Position numbers and translations under genes: made by a program. The notes under the pieces are model-generated. The model saw nothing but the letters and a program-made list of their open reading frames with translations, did not search any database and was not told the origin of the DNA. From NCBI GenBank assembly GCA_016709335.1, contig JADJNC010000008.1, positions 170,248 through 234,247 on the forward strand: 64,000 nucleotides of DNA, given 5' to 3'. Shown one piece after another: positions 35,361 through 43,838 of this stretch; positions within the stretch are counted from its first letter, which is position 1; each line of letters starts with the position of its first letter. This DNA is from Candidatus Propionivibrio dominans. GTDB lineage: Bacteria > Pseudomonadota > Gammaproteobacteria > Burkholderiales > Rhodocyclaceae.

Positions 35361-35662
35361 GGCCAGATACTCTTCCTGAAGCATTAACAGCGGGTGCTTG
35401 GAATTCACTGGCGCTCGTCTGACGGAGCCTGACGATTGCGCTGAGTGGCCATTATTTCCCCTGAGTAGCGGCAGTTATTGCCGCTTCGCCGGCAAACGCG
35501 GCTTCAGAATCCAGCCTTGACCCCCCGGACCAGCCCGAAAAGCTCCGCTTGACTGATCCAGCCTCAGCATATGCAACTGGCCTGTATATTGCTTGCAATT
35601 GCCTGATTCAAAGCGAACGGCGCCGGAATTTCCGGCCATACGATCAAACGGCAGGAGACGAC
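35361..35662. other. Intergenic region with hairpin and sigma54-type element
   Basis: Contains a perfect inverted repeat AGCGGCA/TGCCGCT at 35467-35485 without a T-tract, and the -24/-12 element listed separately. No coding sequence is supported. Confidence 0.5.
35578..35593 (+). promoter_or_regulatory. Sigma54 (RpoN) type -24/-12 promoter
   Basis: TGGCCTGTATATTGCT matches the consensus TGGCACGNNNNTTGCW at all positions except two in the -24 block, with the invariant GG and GC at the correct spacing. It lies 70 bases before the start of the FliD-like gene. RpoN controls flagellar genes in many proteobacteria, which agrees with that product. An enhancer site for the activator was not identified. 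Confidence 0.55.
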
Positions 35663-36667
35663 ATGTCACCCTTCACCATTGCAAGCACTTTATTCAGCCT
35701 GGCTAAATCGATCGGGATTGGCAGTAGCAGCCAATCGAACAACACTGAGACGGTGCGCTCCGGTGCACGGGCAAGCGAAGATTTTTCGTCGTCACTGGAG
35801 CTACGCATGGCCGCACTCCAGGCGCAGTCGGTCAACTCGCTGCTCGGCTCGGTGTTCACCGGGGGCAAGACTTCCTCCAGCCTGGATTTCCTGACCGGTG
35901 CAAACAAAACAGCATCCGGCACGAGCGACCCGCTTTCGCTGCTCGGCCTCTCGACAAGTGTGCGGGGACTCTCCCCGGGCGGGCGCAATCTGTCGCTGTT
36001 CGATCCAGAATCTGCCTACCGCATGATGAGCGTGATCAACAACAGGGATGTCACCTATAAAGCCCAGTTTTCAGAACTGAGCACGATGAAAACCAATGTG
36101 AGCATCATGCAACAGGCCGGCCAGTCCCTGGGCAAGGTCAGCGCGTCGATGGACAACGAGGCGATCAGGACCGAGCTGCAGGCGTTTGCCGGGAAGTACA
36201 ACGAGTGGATCAAACGCTTTGACAGCACCGTGAAAAACGATGGCCTGCTGGCCGGAACGCAGGCCGCAGAAATCTCGCTCTACGAACTCGAGCAGAGCGT
36301 CGAAAATAGCTTCAACGGGGCAAGGAACGGATTTCATGGCCTGCGCGACCTTGGCTTGAGCATCGACCAGACAACCAACCTCGCCTCGCTCGATACGAGC
36401 AGGCTGGATGCCGCGCTGGCGACCAACAGGGGGGGCGCGATCAGCACCATTCAGGAGTTCAGCGCCAACTTTGCCAAATCGGCCGAATTGCTCAATTCCA
36501 CCAACAATTTCATCCCCAACCGGCTGGCCAATCTGGATCGGGTCATCGATTACATTAGCGACAACAAACCCGCACTCCAGGCCGAATTCGGGCTGGGCGA
36601 CCCGGCCAGACCGTCCACACCGATCGCCAAGGCACTTGCCGCCTACAACAAGATCTTCATGATCTGA
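35663..36667 (+). CDS. Uncharacterised protein with FliD C-terminal-like region
   Basis: No firm family assignment. The 334-residue protein starts at an ATG with AGGAG 6 bases upstream. Its first third is Ser/Gly/Thr-rich with little predicted structure (no clear signal peptide); the last half resembles the filament-cap protein FliD C-terminus in pattern: AFAGKYNEWIKRFDS, then LRDLGLSIDQTTNLASLD, SRLDAALATN, and a closing helix. FliD is normally 450 or more residues, so this is a shortened or divergent paralogue rather than the cap itself. No flagellar genes lie nearby. The sigma54-type promoter upstream is consistent with a motility-linked role. Confidence 0.55.
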   Translation: MSPFTIASTLFSLAKSIGIGSSSQSNNTETVRSGARASEDFSSSLELRMAALQAQSVNSLLGSVFTGGKTSSSLDFLTGANKTASGTSDPLSLLGLSTSVRGLSPGGRNLSLFDPESAYRMMSVINNRDVTYKAQFSELSTMKTNVSIMQQAGQSLGKVSASMDNEAIRTELQAFAGKYNEWIKRFDSTVKNDGLLAGTQAAEISLYELEQSVENSFNGARNGFHGLRDLGLSIDQTTNLASLDTSRLDAALATNRGGAISTIQEFSANFAKSAELLNSTNNFIPNRLANLDRVIDYISDNKPALQAEFGLGDPARPSTPIAKALAAYNKIFMI

Positions 36668-37037
36668 TAGCGCCACCCTGGTGCGCTGACACCTGGCCAG
36701 CCCTTGATCCTGCCATGGCCACAGCGCAACATCGGGAATCTGCGAAATCACCCGCAGTCACCCGCAATCACCCTACGGCAACAGAAATTATTATGTTGCA
36801 GCGCAGCAGTTTATGATCCAATATATAACACAAGGGAGCGCCCTGATTATTCGGCATTCATGAATACGGGGCAAAGCGCAGGCATCGCCGGCACGGTGTG
36901 GCCTGCGTGTGCAGCCGTCTGTTGCTTATCGGGATTGCTGCCGCAAGGTTTCCGACTGAGATAACCCTCCGCACTACCATCGACCTCGATGGCGCGAGAA
37001 AACGAGTGGTTGCAGTAGTCCTTTTCGGAGCTTGATC
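36668..37037. other. Intergenic region before the MaoC-Pta gene
   Basis: Holds three short direct repeats of TCACCC(GCA) at 36748-36773, the TGC-rich near-palindrome listed separately, and an AT-rich stretch (AATATATAAC, about 36820-36829) that may serve as a -10 region. No coding sequence is supported. Confidence 0.5.
36796..36808. promoter_or_regulatory. TGC-rich near-palindrome, possible PhaR-type operator
   Basis: TTGCAGCGCAGCA has the TGC-N-GCGC-N-GCA symmetry of TGC-rich sites bound by PHA regulators of the PhaR family, and it overlaps a possible -35 (TTGCAG). It precedes the MaoC-Pta/ackA operon by about 230 bases. The regulator assignment is inference. Confidence 0.3.
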
Positions 37038-38459
37038 ATGCGTATTGAAACTCAACAACAATTTCTTGAAAGCCGGACTTTCGACGAGATCAACGTCGGC
37101 GACAGTTCGGTCCTGGTTCGCTCGCTGCGTGCCGAAGACATCAAACTCTTCGCCATCATGTCCGGCGACATGAATCCGGCGATCGGCGATCAGGAATTCG
37201 CCAACAGCGGCATGTTCAGGGAAGTCATCGCCCACGGCATGTGGAGCGCGTCGCTGATCACCACCGTGCTGGGAACGCAGTTCCCCGGGCCGGGAACCAT
37301 CCTGATCGATCAGGCGCTGCATTTTACGCGACCGGTGCGACTCGGCGACACGATTACCGTAACGGTAACGGTCAAGCAGATGTTCGCCCACAATCAGCAC
37401 ATCGTTTGCGACTGCTCGTGCATCAACCAGGACGGCATGCAGGTGGTGCTCGGCACCGCTGAAGTACTGGCCCCGACCGAGAAGCTGAGAACCAAGCGCG
37501 TCGAGCTGCCGGATATCACCATTTCGGACAAGTATGCTCGACTGCAACACCTGGTCGCCCGGGCCAATGGATTGGCACCCATCGACATGGCGGTGGTGCA
37601 CCCTTGCGATCTGGAGTCGCTCAAAGGTGCGCTGATGGCGGCTGAAGCCGGGCTGATCGACCCGATCCTGATCGGGCCGGAGGCAAAGATTCGTGCCGTC
37701 GCCAGCGATAACGGACTCGATCTGAAACAGCACCGTATCGTCAACGTCAAGCATAGCCACGATTCAGCGGCGATGGCCGTGACCCTGATCCGCAACGGTG
37801 ACGCCGAAGCGCTGATGAAAGGCAGCCTGCATACCGACGAGTTGATGGCCGAAGTGGTTTCGCGCGCGGCCGGCCTGCGCACCGCGCGCCGCATCAGCCA
37901 CGTTTTTCTGATGGACGTGCCGACCTACCCGCGCCCGATCCTGATCACCGACGCGGCAATCAACATTGCTCCGACGCTCGAGGACAAGGTCGACATCATC
38001 CAGAACGCCATCGATCTGGCGCACATCATCGGCATCCCGGAGCCGAAGGTGGCCATCCTCTCGGCGGTTGAAACCGTGAATTCCAAGATCCAGTCCACGC
38101 TCGACGCCGCCGCGCTGTGCAAAATGGCCGATCGCGGCCAGATCAAGGGCGGCCTGCTCGACGGCCCGCTGGCCTTTGACAACGCCGTGTCAATCGAAGC
38201 CGCCAAAACCAAGGGCATCAACTCGGTGGTGGCCGGTCGTGCCGAGATTCTCGTTGTTCCCGATCTCGAATCCGGCAACATGGTGGCCAAGCAACTGGAG
38301 TATCTGGCCAACGCACTGACCGCCGGCATCGTTCTCGGCGCCAGGGTGCCGATCGTCCTGACCAGCCGCGCCGACAGCGCCGAAACGCGCATCGCCTCCT
38401 GCGTAATCGCCACGCTGATTGCGCACGCCAACCGTAACAATCAGGCGAGCCCGGAATGA
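37038..38459 (+). CDS. Bifunctional MaoC-like hydratase / phosphate acyltransferase
   Basis: A fusion of an N-terminal hot-dog MaoC-type domain (about residues 10-150: LFAIMSGDMNPAIGDQEFA with the Asp-His hydratase pattern, VIAHGMWSASLI) with a C-terminal phosphate acetyl/butyryltransferase domain (about 170-470: LIDPILIGPEAKIRAVA, MKGSLHTDELM, RISHVFLMDVPTY, KGGLLDGPLAFDNAVS). It would interconvert acyl-CoA and acyl phosphate; the MaoC part suggests (R)-3-hydroxyacyl or enoyl-CoA substrates or a structural role. The ATG at 37038 has CGGAG 8 bases upstream. Its stop overlaps ackA (ATGA), so both make acetate or another short acid plus ATP. Confidence 0.9.
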   Translation: MRIETQQQFLESRTFDEINVGDSSVLVRSLRAEDIKLFAIMSGDMNPAIGDQEFANSGMFREVIAHGMWSASLITTVLGTQFPGPGTILIDQALHFTRPVRLGDTITVTVTVKQMFAHNQHIVCDCSCINQDGMQVVLGTAEVLAPTEKLRTKRVELPDITISDKYARLQHLVARANGLAPIDMAVVHPCDLESLKGALMAAEAGLIDPILIGPEAKIRAVASDNGLDLKQHRIVNVKHSHDSAAMAVTLIRNGDAEALMKGSLHTDELMAEVVSRAAGLRTARRISHVFLMDVPTYPRPILITDAAINIAPTLEDKVDIIQNAIDLAHIIGIPEPKVAILSAVETVNSKIQSTLDAAALCKMADRGQIKGGLLDGPLAFDNAVSIEAAKTKGINSVVAGRAEILVVPDLESGNMVAKQLEYLANALTAGIVLGARVPIVLTSRADSAETRIASCVIATLIAHANRNNQASPE

Positions 38460-39634
38460 AACAGGGTATCCTCACCATCAATGCCGGCTCGTCGTCGATC
38501 AAGTTTGCGCTGTTCGAGCTGAATGGCGGACTGGCGCGTCATCCCTCACTGTCCGGGCAGATCGACGGACTCGGCGCCGAGGCCAGGCTGGTCGCCACCC
38601 ATGGCAGCGGCCAGGCGTTTCCGGAAGTCGGATTGAAACCGGGCGTCCAGCACCAGGAGGCCTTCGACGAACTGTTGCGCTGGCTCGGCGGACACAACGA
38701 GGACGACTGGAAAATCAGCGCGGTCGGCCACCGTGTGGTGCATGGCGGTGAACTGTATTCGCAGCCGATGGTGCTGACGCCGGAGGTGCTCGCCGAACTG
38801 GAACAGTTCATCGTACTGGCTCCCCTGCACCAGCCGCATAACCTGGCCGGCATCCGCGCTCTTTCGGCACGTCTGCCGCAGATACCGCAGATCGGCTGTT
38901 TCGATACCGCTTTCCATCGCACACAGCCGCACATTGCCCAGCTCTTTGCCCTCCCCAGGGCGCTCAGCGCCGAGGGCGTCAAACGCTATGGTTTCCATGG
39001 CCTGTCCTACGAGTACATTGCACGCGTACTGCCCGAGCACTCGGACAAGGCCAGCGGCCGCGTCATTGTTGCCCACCTCGGCAACGGCGCCAGCATGTGT
39101 GCCATGGTCAACCGGCGCAGCCAGGCCACGTCGATGGGCTTCACCGCCATCGACGGCCTGGTGATGGGTACCCGGAGCGGTGCGCTCGACCCCGGCGTGA
39201 TCCTCTACCTGCTGGAGAACAAGGGACTCGGCGTCAAGCAGCTGACCAGGCTGCTGTACAAGGAATCCGGCCTGCTCGGCGTTTCCGGCCTCAGCCAGGA
39301 TATGCGTACGCTACTGGCCAGCAGCGACCCGGCGGCCGCCGAAGCCGTCGAGCTCTTCTGCTACCGCGCCGTGACCCAGATCGGCTCGCTGGCCGCCGCC
39401 ATCGGCGGTATCGACGCTCTGGTCTTTACCGGTGGCATCGGCGAGCACGCGGCGGAAATCCGCCGCCGCATTGTCGACGGCTGTCGCTGGCTCGGAGTCG
39501 AACTTGATCCCGAAGCGAATAGCGGCCAGCGCATTCATATCGGCACGTCGACCAGCCGTGTTGACGTGCTGGTCATCCCTACCGACGAGGAATGGATGAT
39601 CGCTGACCACACTCAAGCGCTGCTCCGGCAGTAA
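38456..39634 (+). CDS. ackA: Acetate kinase (acetate/propionate kinase family)
   Basis: Converts acyl phosphate and ADP to the acid and ATP, or the reverse. The 392 residues begin ILTINAGSSSIKFALFEL (acetate kinase signature 1), and contain DTAFHRTQPHIAQLFALP, KRYGFHGLSYEYIA (signature 2), VAHLGNGASMCAM and FTGGIGEHAAEIR. Translationally coupled to the upstream phosphotransacylase by ATGA. Substrate could be acetate, propionate or butyrate; the sequence does not decide. Confidence 0.94.
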   Translation: MKQGILTINAGSSSIKFALFELNGGLARHPSLSGQIDGLGAEARLVATHGSGQAFPEVGLKPGVQHQEAFDELLRWLGGHNEDDWKISAVGHRVVHGGELYSQPMVLTPEVLAELEQFIVLAPLHQPHNLAGIRALSARLPQIPQIGCFDTAFHRTQPHIAQLFALPRALSAEGVKRYGFHGLSYEYIARVLPEHSDKASGRVIVAHLGNGASMCAMVNRRSQATSMGFTAIDGLVMGTRSGALDPGVILYLLENKGLGVKQLTRLLYKESGLLGVSGLSQDMRTLLASSDPAAAEAVELFCYRAVTQIGSLAAAIGGIDALVFTGGIGEHAAEIRRRIVDGCRWLGVELDPEANSGQRIHIGTSTSRVDVLVIPTDEEWMIADHTQALLRQ

Positions 39635-39705
39635 ATCAGAAAGCACACTGAACAAGGCGCAGGGGTGTCAAAACGCCGTTTCGCTTGATTTCGGCTGCTC
39701 GCCTC

Positions 39706-39733
39706 GCGCCGCACAGCCTGTTTTGTGCGGCGC
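39706..39733. terminator. Hairpin downstream of ackA
   Basis: GCGCCGCACA and TGTGCGGCGC form a perfect 10-bp stem with an 8-base loop 72 bases after the ackA stop. No T-tract follows on either strand, so it may protect the 3' end or act only with Rho. Confidence 0.4.
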
Positions 39734-39806
39734 AGCAAAAGCCGGCCCGATTCCCTGAAAACCGCTGATTCCACTGTCTTTGCTGGCTGCTGCACACAAT
39801 AAAAAA

Positions 39807-39853
39807 CAACTACATTTAGTGATTTTCCTGTGAGTGGACACTATATGTAGTAT
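39807..39853. promoter_or_regulatory. Tandem NrdR boxes upstream of nrdJ
   Basis: Two copies of the NrdR core lie at 39809-39820 (ACTACATTTAGT) and 39840-39851 (ACTATATGTAGT), spaced 31 bases start to start, which is three helical turns. The consensus is a 16-bp palindrome of type acaCwATATwGtgt; the second box matches about 14 of 16 positions. NrdR is the dATP/ATP-sensing repressor of ribonucleotide reductase genes, and the boxes sit directly upstream of nrdJ. Confidence 0.8.
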
Positions 39854-39989
39854 TTTTTACTTGATTCTCGGCAAAAACCTCGGCATGATTAGCCTGCTCC
39901 TCGTCGCACAAAGTCACTGCCCTTTCATCATGTCGATCAGGCGCGCCGTCCACACCGCAACTTGCAGCCACAAAAAAGAGAGGAAAAAC

Positions 39990-42875
39990 ATGAGCCAGAA
40001 TGCACAGCAACTGTCATTGACCGCACTCGCTGAAACGCCGGATACCGCTCCACTCGCCGATCAGGAAATCTCCGCCGAAGTCCTCATCGAAAAATATGCC
40101 AAAGGCAATGAAAGCAGTGTCCATGACGTGCGCCGCCGCGTGGCGCGTGCCCTGGCCGCCACTGAGGAAGAGAAACACCGCGCGCGCTGGGAAGAGCGTT
40201 TCCTGTGGGCGCAGGAAAACGGCTTCGTTCCCGCCGGCCGCATCAACTCGGCCGCCGGTACACCGCTGGCGGCCACGCTGATCAACTGCTTCGTGCAACC
40301 GGTGGGCGACTCCATCGTCGAAATCGTCGACGGCAAACCCGGAATCTACAACGCGCTCGTCGAAGCCGCTGAAACCATGCGCCGCGGTGGTGGCGTCGGC
40401 TATGATTTCTCCTCGATCCGCCCGCAGGGGGCACAGGTCAAGGGTACGCAGTCGCGCGCGTCAGGCCCGGTCTCCTACATGCGCGTTTTTGACCGCTCGT
40501 GTGAAACCGTAGAATCCGCCGGCGCCCGCCGAGGCGCACAGATGGGCGTAATGCGCTGCGATCATCCGGACATCGAAGTATTCATCCACGCCAAGGACAA
40601 AGGCGACCTCTCCAACTTCAACATTTCGATCGGCGTCACCGACCCCTTCATGCAGTCGGTCGAAGCCGATGCCGAGGTTGAACTCGTGCATCGCGCCGAA
40701 CCCAATGCCGACATGAAATCAGCCGGTGCCTATCAGCGCGAAGACGGCATCTGGGTTTACCGCAAGGTTCGCGCCCGCGACCTGTGGGATCAGGTGATGA
40801 GGTCCACCTACGATCATGCCGAACCGGGAATACTCTTCCTTGACCGCATGAACAAGGACAACAACCTCTACTACTGCGAAGTCATCGAGGCCACCAACCC
40901 CTGCGCCGAACAACCGCTGCCGCCCTATGGCTGCTGCTGCCTGGGCTCGATCAACCTGACCCTGTTCGTCAGGCACGCCTTTACCGATCACGCCGAGTTT
41001 GACTTTGCCGCCTTCGGCGAAGTGGTCAAGGTGTCCACCCGCATGCTCGACAATGTGCTCGACGTGACGGCCTGGCCGCTCGAGCGCCAGCGCGAGGAAG
41101 CCGCCAACAAGCGGCGGGTCGGTCTCGGTTATACCGGCCTCGGAGATGCCCTGTGCATGCTCTGCCTGCGCTATGATCGCCCGGAAGCCACCACCATGGG
41201 CGCCCGCATCTCCGAGCACATGCGCAACACCGCCTATCTCGCCTCGGTCGAACTGGCCAGGGAACGCGGCGCCTTTCCGCTGTTCAATGCCGAACTGTAT
41301 CTCTCCGGCGGCAACTTCGCCTCGCGTCTGCCGGCCGAGATCAAGGCCGAAATCCGCAAGCATGGCCTGCGCAATTCACACCTGCTTTCGATCGCGCCCA
41401 CCGGCACCATCTCGCTGGCCTTTGCCGACAATGCCAGCAACGGCATCGAACCGCCCTTCTCCTGGACCTACAACCGCAAGAAGCGCATGCAGGACGGCAC
41501 GCTCAAGGAATACGCCGTCGAAGACTACGCCTGGCGTCTCTACAAGCACCTGGGCGGCGATGTCGAGAAGCTGCCCGACTACTTCGTCACCGCGCTCGAA
41601 ATCTCTGCGCAGGCACACAAGGACATGGTTGCCGCTGTCGCACCCTATATTGACACCTCGATCTCGAAGACCGTCAACGTTCCGGCCGATTACCCCTACG
41701 AGGATTTTCAGGATCTCTACATGAGCGCCTGGAAATCCGGACTCAAGGGCCTGGCGACCTACCGCCCGAACAGCGTGCTGGGCTCGGTACTCTCGGTCGA
41801 AACAAGCAAACCGGCTGACGACAGGAAGCAGCCGCAGGACTTTATCGGCGGCGACGCCAACCGCCGCCTGTCGATCAAGAACCTCCCGGCACCGGTGCTC
41901 TCCAGCCTGCGCTGGCCGGGTCGCCCGGACCTGCCGGAAGGCAATATGGCATGGACCTACATGATCGAGCACGAACTCGGCAAGTTCGCGCTGTTTATCG
42001 GCCACGTCGAACAGGAAGGCCGCTCATGGCCGTTTGAAGCCTGGGTCAACGGCCCGGCACAACCACGCGGACTCGGTGCCGTAGCCAAAACCCTGTCGAT
42101 GGACATGCGCGCCGACGACCACGGCTGGCTGGCGCTCAAGCTCGAATCACTGGCCAGGACACCGAATGGCGAGGGCTTCGACATGGCTTTCCCGCCGCAT
42201 GGCGAGCGCCAGCGCATGCCATCTGTCGTCTCCGCCATGGCGCGTCTGATCCAGTACCGCGTTGAACAGCTCGGCGCCTTCAAGAAAGAAGGCCCGACGC
42301 CGGTGCTTGATGCCCTGTTCAGCCTGAAAGAGCCGAAGACCGGGACCGACGGCACGCTGTCCTGGACGGTCGATATCTTCAACCCGGCGACCGACGAAGA
42401 CTTCGTTCTCGGCCTCAAGGAAATCACCCTGCCCGACGGCGTAACCCGACCCTACTCGGTGTGGTTGTCCGGCAACTATCCGCGTGCGCTCGACGGCCTG
42501 ACCAAGCTGCTCTCGCTCGACATGCGCGTCCTCGATCCGGCCTGGATCGGCATGAAGCTCAGGAAATTGCTCGACTACCCCGAGCCACTCGGCGACTTCA
42601 TGGCCTTCATCCCCGGCACCCGTCGTCAGACCAACTACCCGTCGACGGTCGCCTACATGGCACAACTGATCATCCACCGCTACGCAATGCTCGGCATCCT
42701 TGATGAAAAGGGCATACCGCTGCAACAGATGGGTATTCTCGAAGTCCCGGCCGGCAGCACGGCGGCCAAGCCGACGGCCGGCAAACTGTGCAGCGAATGC
42801 GGCAACCACACGATGATCCGCAAGGACGGTTGCGATTTCTGTACCGCCTGCGGCGCCGTCGGCACCTGCGGCTAG
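39990..42875 (+). CDS. nrdJ: Adenosylcobalamin-dependent (class II) ribonucleoside-diphosphate reductase
   Basis: Makes deoxyribonucleotides with a B12-derived radical, independent of oxygen. The ATG at 39990 has GAGAGGA 6 bases upstream and gives 961 residues; an upstream in-frame extension overlaps the NrdR box and is not used. The N-terminal part has [11 protein letters not shown] (redox Cys), [13 protein letters not shown], and the catalytic [14 protein letters not shown] near residue 303. The C-terminal third repeats an element ([24 protein letters not shown] and again [10 protein letters not shown]) typical of NrdJ/TSCPD domains, and ends in a zinc ribbon CSECGN...CDFCTACG. Regulated probably by NrdR. 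Confidence 0.95.
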   Translation: MSQNAQQLSLTALAETPDTAPLADQEISAEVLIEKYAKGNESSVHDVRRRVARALAATEEEKHRARWEERFLWAQENGFVPAGRINSAAGTPLAATLINCFVQPVGDSIVEIVDGKPGIYNALVEAAETMRRGGGVGYDFSSIRPQGAQVKGTQSRASGPVSYMRVFDRSCETVESAGARRGAQMGVMRCDHPDIEVFIHAKDKGDLSNFNISIGVTDPFMQSVEADAEVELVHRAEPNADMKSAGAYQREDGIWVYRKVRARDLWDQVMRSTYDHAEPGILFLDRMNKDNNLYYCEVIEATNPCAEQPLPPYGCCCLGSINLTLFVRHAFTDHAEFDFAAFGEVVKVSTRMLDNVLDVTAWPLERQREEAANKRRVGLGYTGLGDALCMLCLRYDRPEATTMGARISEHMRNTAYLASVELARERGAFPLFNAELYLSGGNFASRLPAEIKAEIRKHGLRNSHLLSIAPTGTISLAFADNASNGIEPPFSWTYNRKKRMQDGTLKEYAVEDYAWRLYKHLGGDVEKLPDYFVTALEISAQAHKDMVAAVAPYIDTSISKTVNVPADYPYEDFQDLYMSAWKSGLKGLATYRPNSVLGSVLSVETSKPADDRKQPQDFIGGDANRRLSIKNLPAPVLSSLRWPGRPDLPEGNMAWTYMIEHELGKFALFIGHVEQEGRSWPFEAWVNGPAQPRGLGAVAKTLSMDMRADDHGWLALKLESLARTPNGEGFDMAFPPHGERQRMPSVVSAMARLIQYRVEQLGAFKKEGPTPVLDALFSLKEPKTGTDGTLSWTVDIFNPATDEDFVLGLKEITLPDGVTRPYSVWLSGNYPRALDGLTKLLSLDMRVLDPAWIGMKLRKLLDYPEPLGDFMAFIPGTRRQTNYPSTVAYMAQLIIHRYAMLGILDEKGIPLQQMGILEVPAGSTAAKPTAGKLCSECGNHTMIRKDGCDFCTACGAVGTCG

Positions 42876-42894
42876 CTCGCATTAGCCCGTAGCC

Positions 42895-42935
42895 AGAATC
42901 CCCGGGGTCTGTACTGTCCTGGGGATTCTATTTTT
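42895..42935 (+). terminator. Intrinsic terminator of nrdJ
   Basis: AGAATCCCC (42895-42903) pairs with GGGGATTCT (42921-42929), extended inward by a G-T wobble and two GC pairs, and is followed by ATTTTTCT. It lies 20 bases after the nrdJ stop. Confidence 0.75.
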
Positions 42936-43002
42936 CTGGAAACCGCTTCAGAACAGGTGTCTGGAGACCAGGGAATGGCGGCCCTCCGGTCTCCAGCCGG
43001 CT

Positions 43003-43455
43003 TTACTCGCCACGCACCAGCAACAGCGAAGTTTCTGCCTTGCGCACCAGTCGCTCGGCGACGCTGCCGACAAAGAAGCGTTCCATTCCCCGCCGACCGT
43101 GCGTGCCAATGACGATCAGGTCGGCCTTCCACTCTTCCGCCGCGTCAGCGAGCATGTCGGAAACGTGTTTCACTTCCGATTCGATCAGTCGGGTTTCAAC
43201 CTCGACCCCCGCTGCACGCGCCGTATCGGCAGCCTTGCCCAGGAAACCCGATGCGCCGAGGCGCAACTTGTACTCGGCCTTGCCCACACTGTTCGGCAGC
43301 ATCATTTCCATTTGGCGACTGGCAAAAATCGTCTCATCGATGGCATGGCAAACAATCAGTTGCGCCGTACTGGCTTTGGCCAGTTCAATCGCGGTATCCA
43401 GTACACGGTTGGTCATGAAGCTTTCGTCGACGGCCACCAAGATTCGCTTGTACAT
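43003..43455 (-). CDS. Universal stress protein UspA family
   Basis: Small cytoplasmic nucleotide-binding stress protein of 150 residues. It has the UspA opening YKRILVAVDESFMTNRVLD and the ATP-binding loop IVIGTHGRRGMERFFVGSVAERL (G-2x-G-9x-G-S/T type), so it belongs to the ATP-binding subclass. GGAG lies 8 bases before the ATG. It is convergent with nrdJ. Specific stress unknown. Confidence 0.93.
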   Translation of the reverse strand: MYKRILVAVDESFMTNRVLDTAIELAKASTAQLIVCHAIDETIFASRQMEMMLPNSVGKAEYKLRLGASGFLGKAADTARAAGVEVETRLIESEVKHVSDMLADAAEEWKADLIVIGTHGRRGMERFFVGSVAERLVRKAETSLLLVRGE

Positions 43456-43838
43456 TTATTGCTCCATTTATTGCGGAAGAAACTACTTAAATCTGAGCGG
43501 AAAACTGCCGCCTCCCGTGTCACCTGCTACGGATACCGCCACAAGGTCTTGATTCAGGCTCCTCAGTTCGATATTACCCGAAATATCGTACGTCAGCCTT
43601 TGGCACAGCACACCAGGAGGCCTCGCAGAACAGCCCGAATATAAGAACGAGTTAGCTCAATTTATCATCCAAAGCCTTCATTTGCGTTTAATCGACAATC
43701 CCGCCAAGTCTGAGCCCTGGCAAATCAACCCGTACTCAAAGAAAAAAGTCAAATCATATAAGTTCTTTATGCTGTAACCGTTTGCATTGGATATAATCAC
43801 AAGGCATTCCGCAGTTTAACCAATAAAGGAGACAAGAA
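43456..43838. other. Intergenic region with possible gene remnant
   Basis: Between divergent usp and dctP genes. An AT-rich open frame without a start codon (43628-43777, ending NPYSKKKVKSYKFFML) has protein-like composition (NELAQFIIQSLHLRLIDNP) and may be the tail of a deleted gene. The dctP promoter is near its end. Confidence 0.3.
43792..43797 (+). promoter_or_regulatory. Candidate -10 element for dctP
   Basis: A perfect TATAAT 41 bases before the dctP ATG, preceded by TTGGA. No good -35 is visible at 16-18 bases, so an activator may be needed. Confidence 0.4.

Larger units (their letters stand above)
39635..39989. other. Intergenic region between ackA and nrdJ
   Basis: Holds a GC-rich hairpin (39706-39733), two NrdR boxes, and an AT-rich stretch just downstream. 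No cobalamin riboswitch core was recognised although the downstream enzyme needs B12. Confidence 0.5.

Noticed and set aside
39635..39989. Cobalamin riboswitch before the B12-dependent reductase
   Set aside because: No B12-box-like conserved core or long structured leader is visible; the NrdR boxes explain regulation better.
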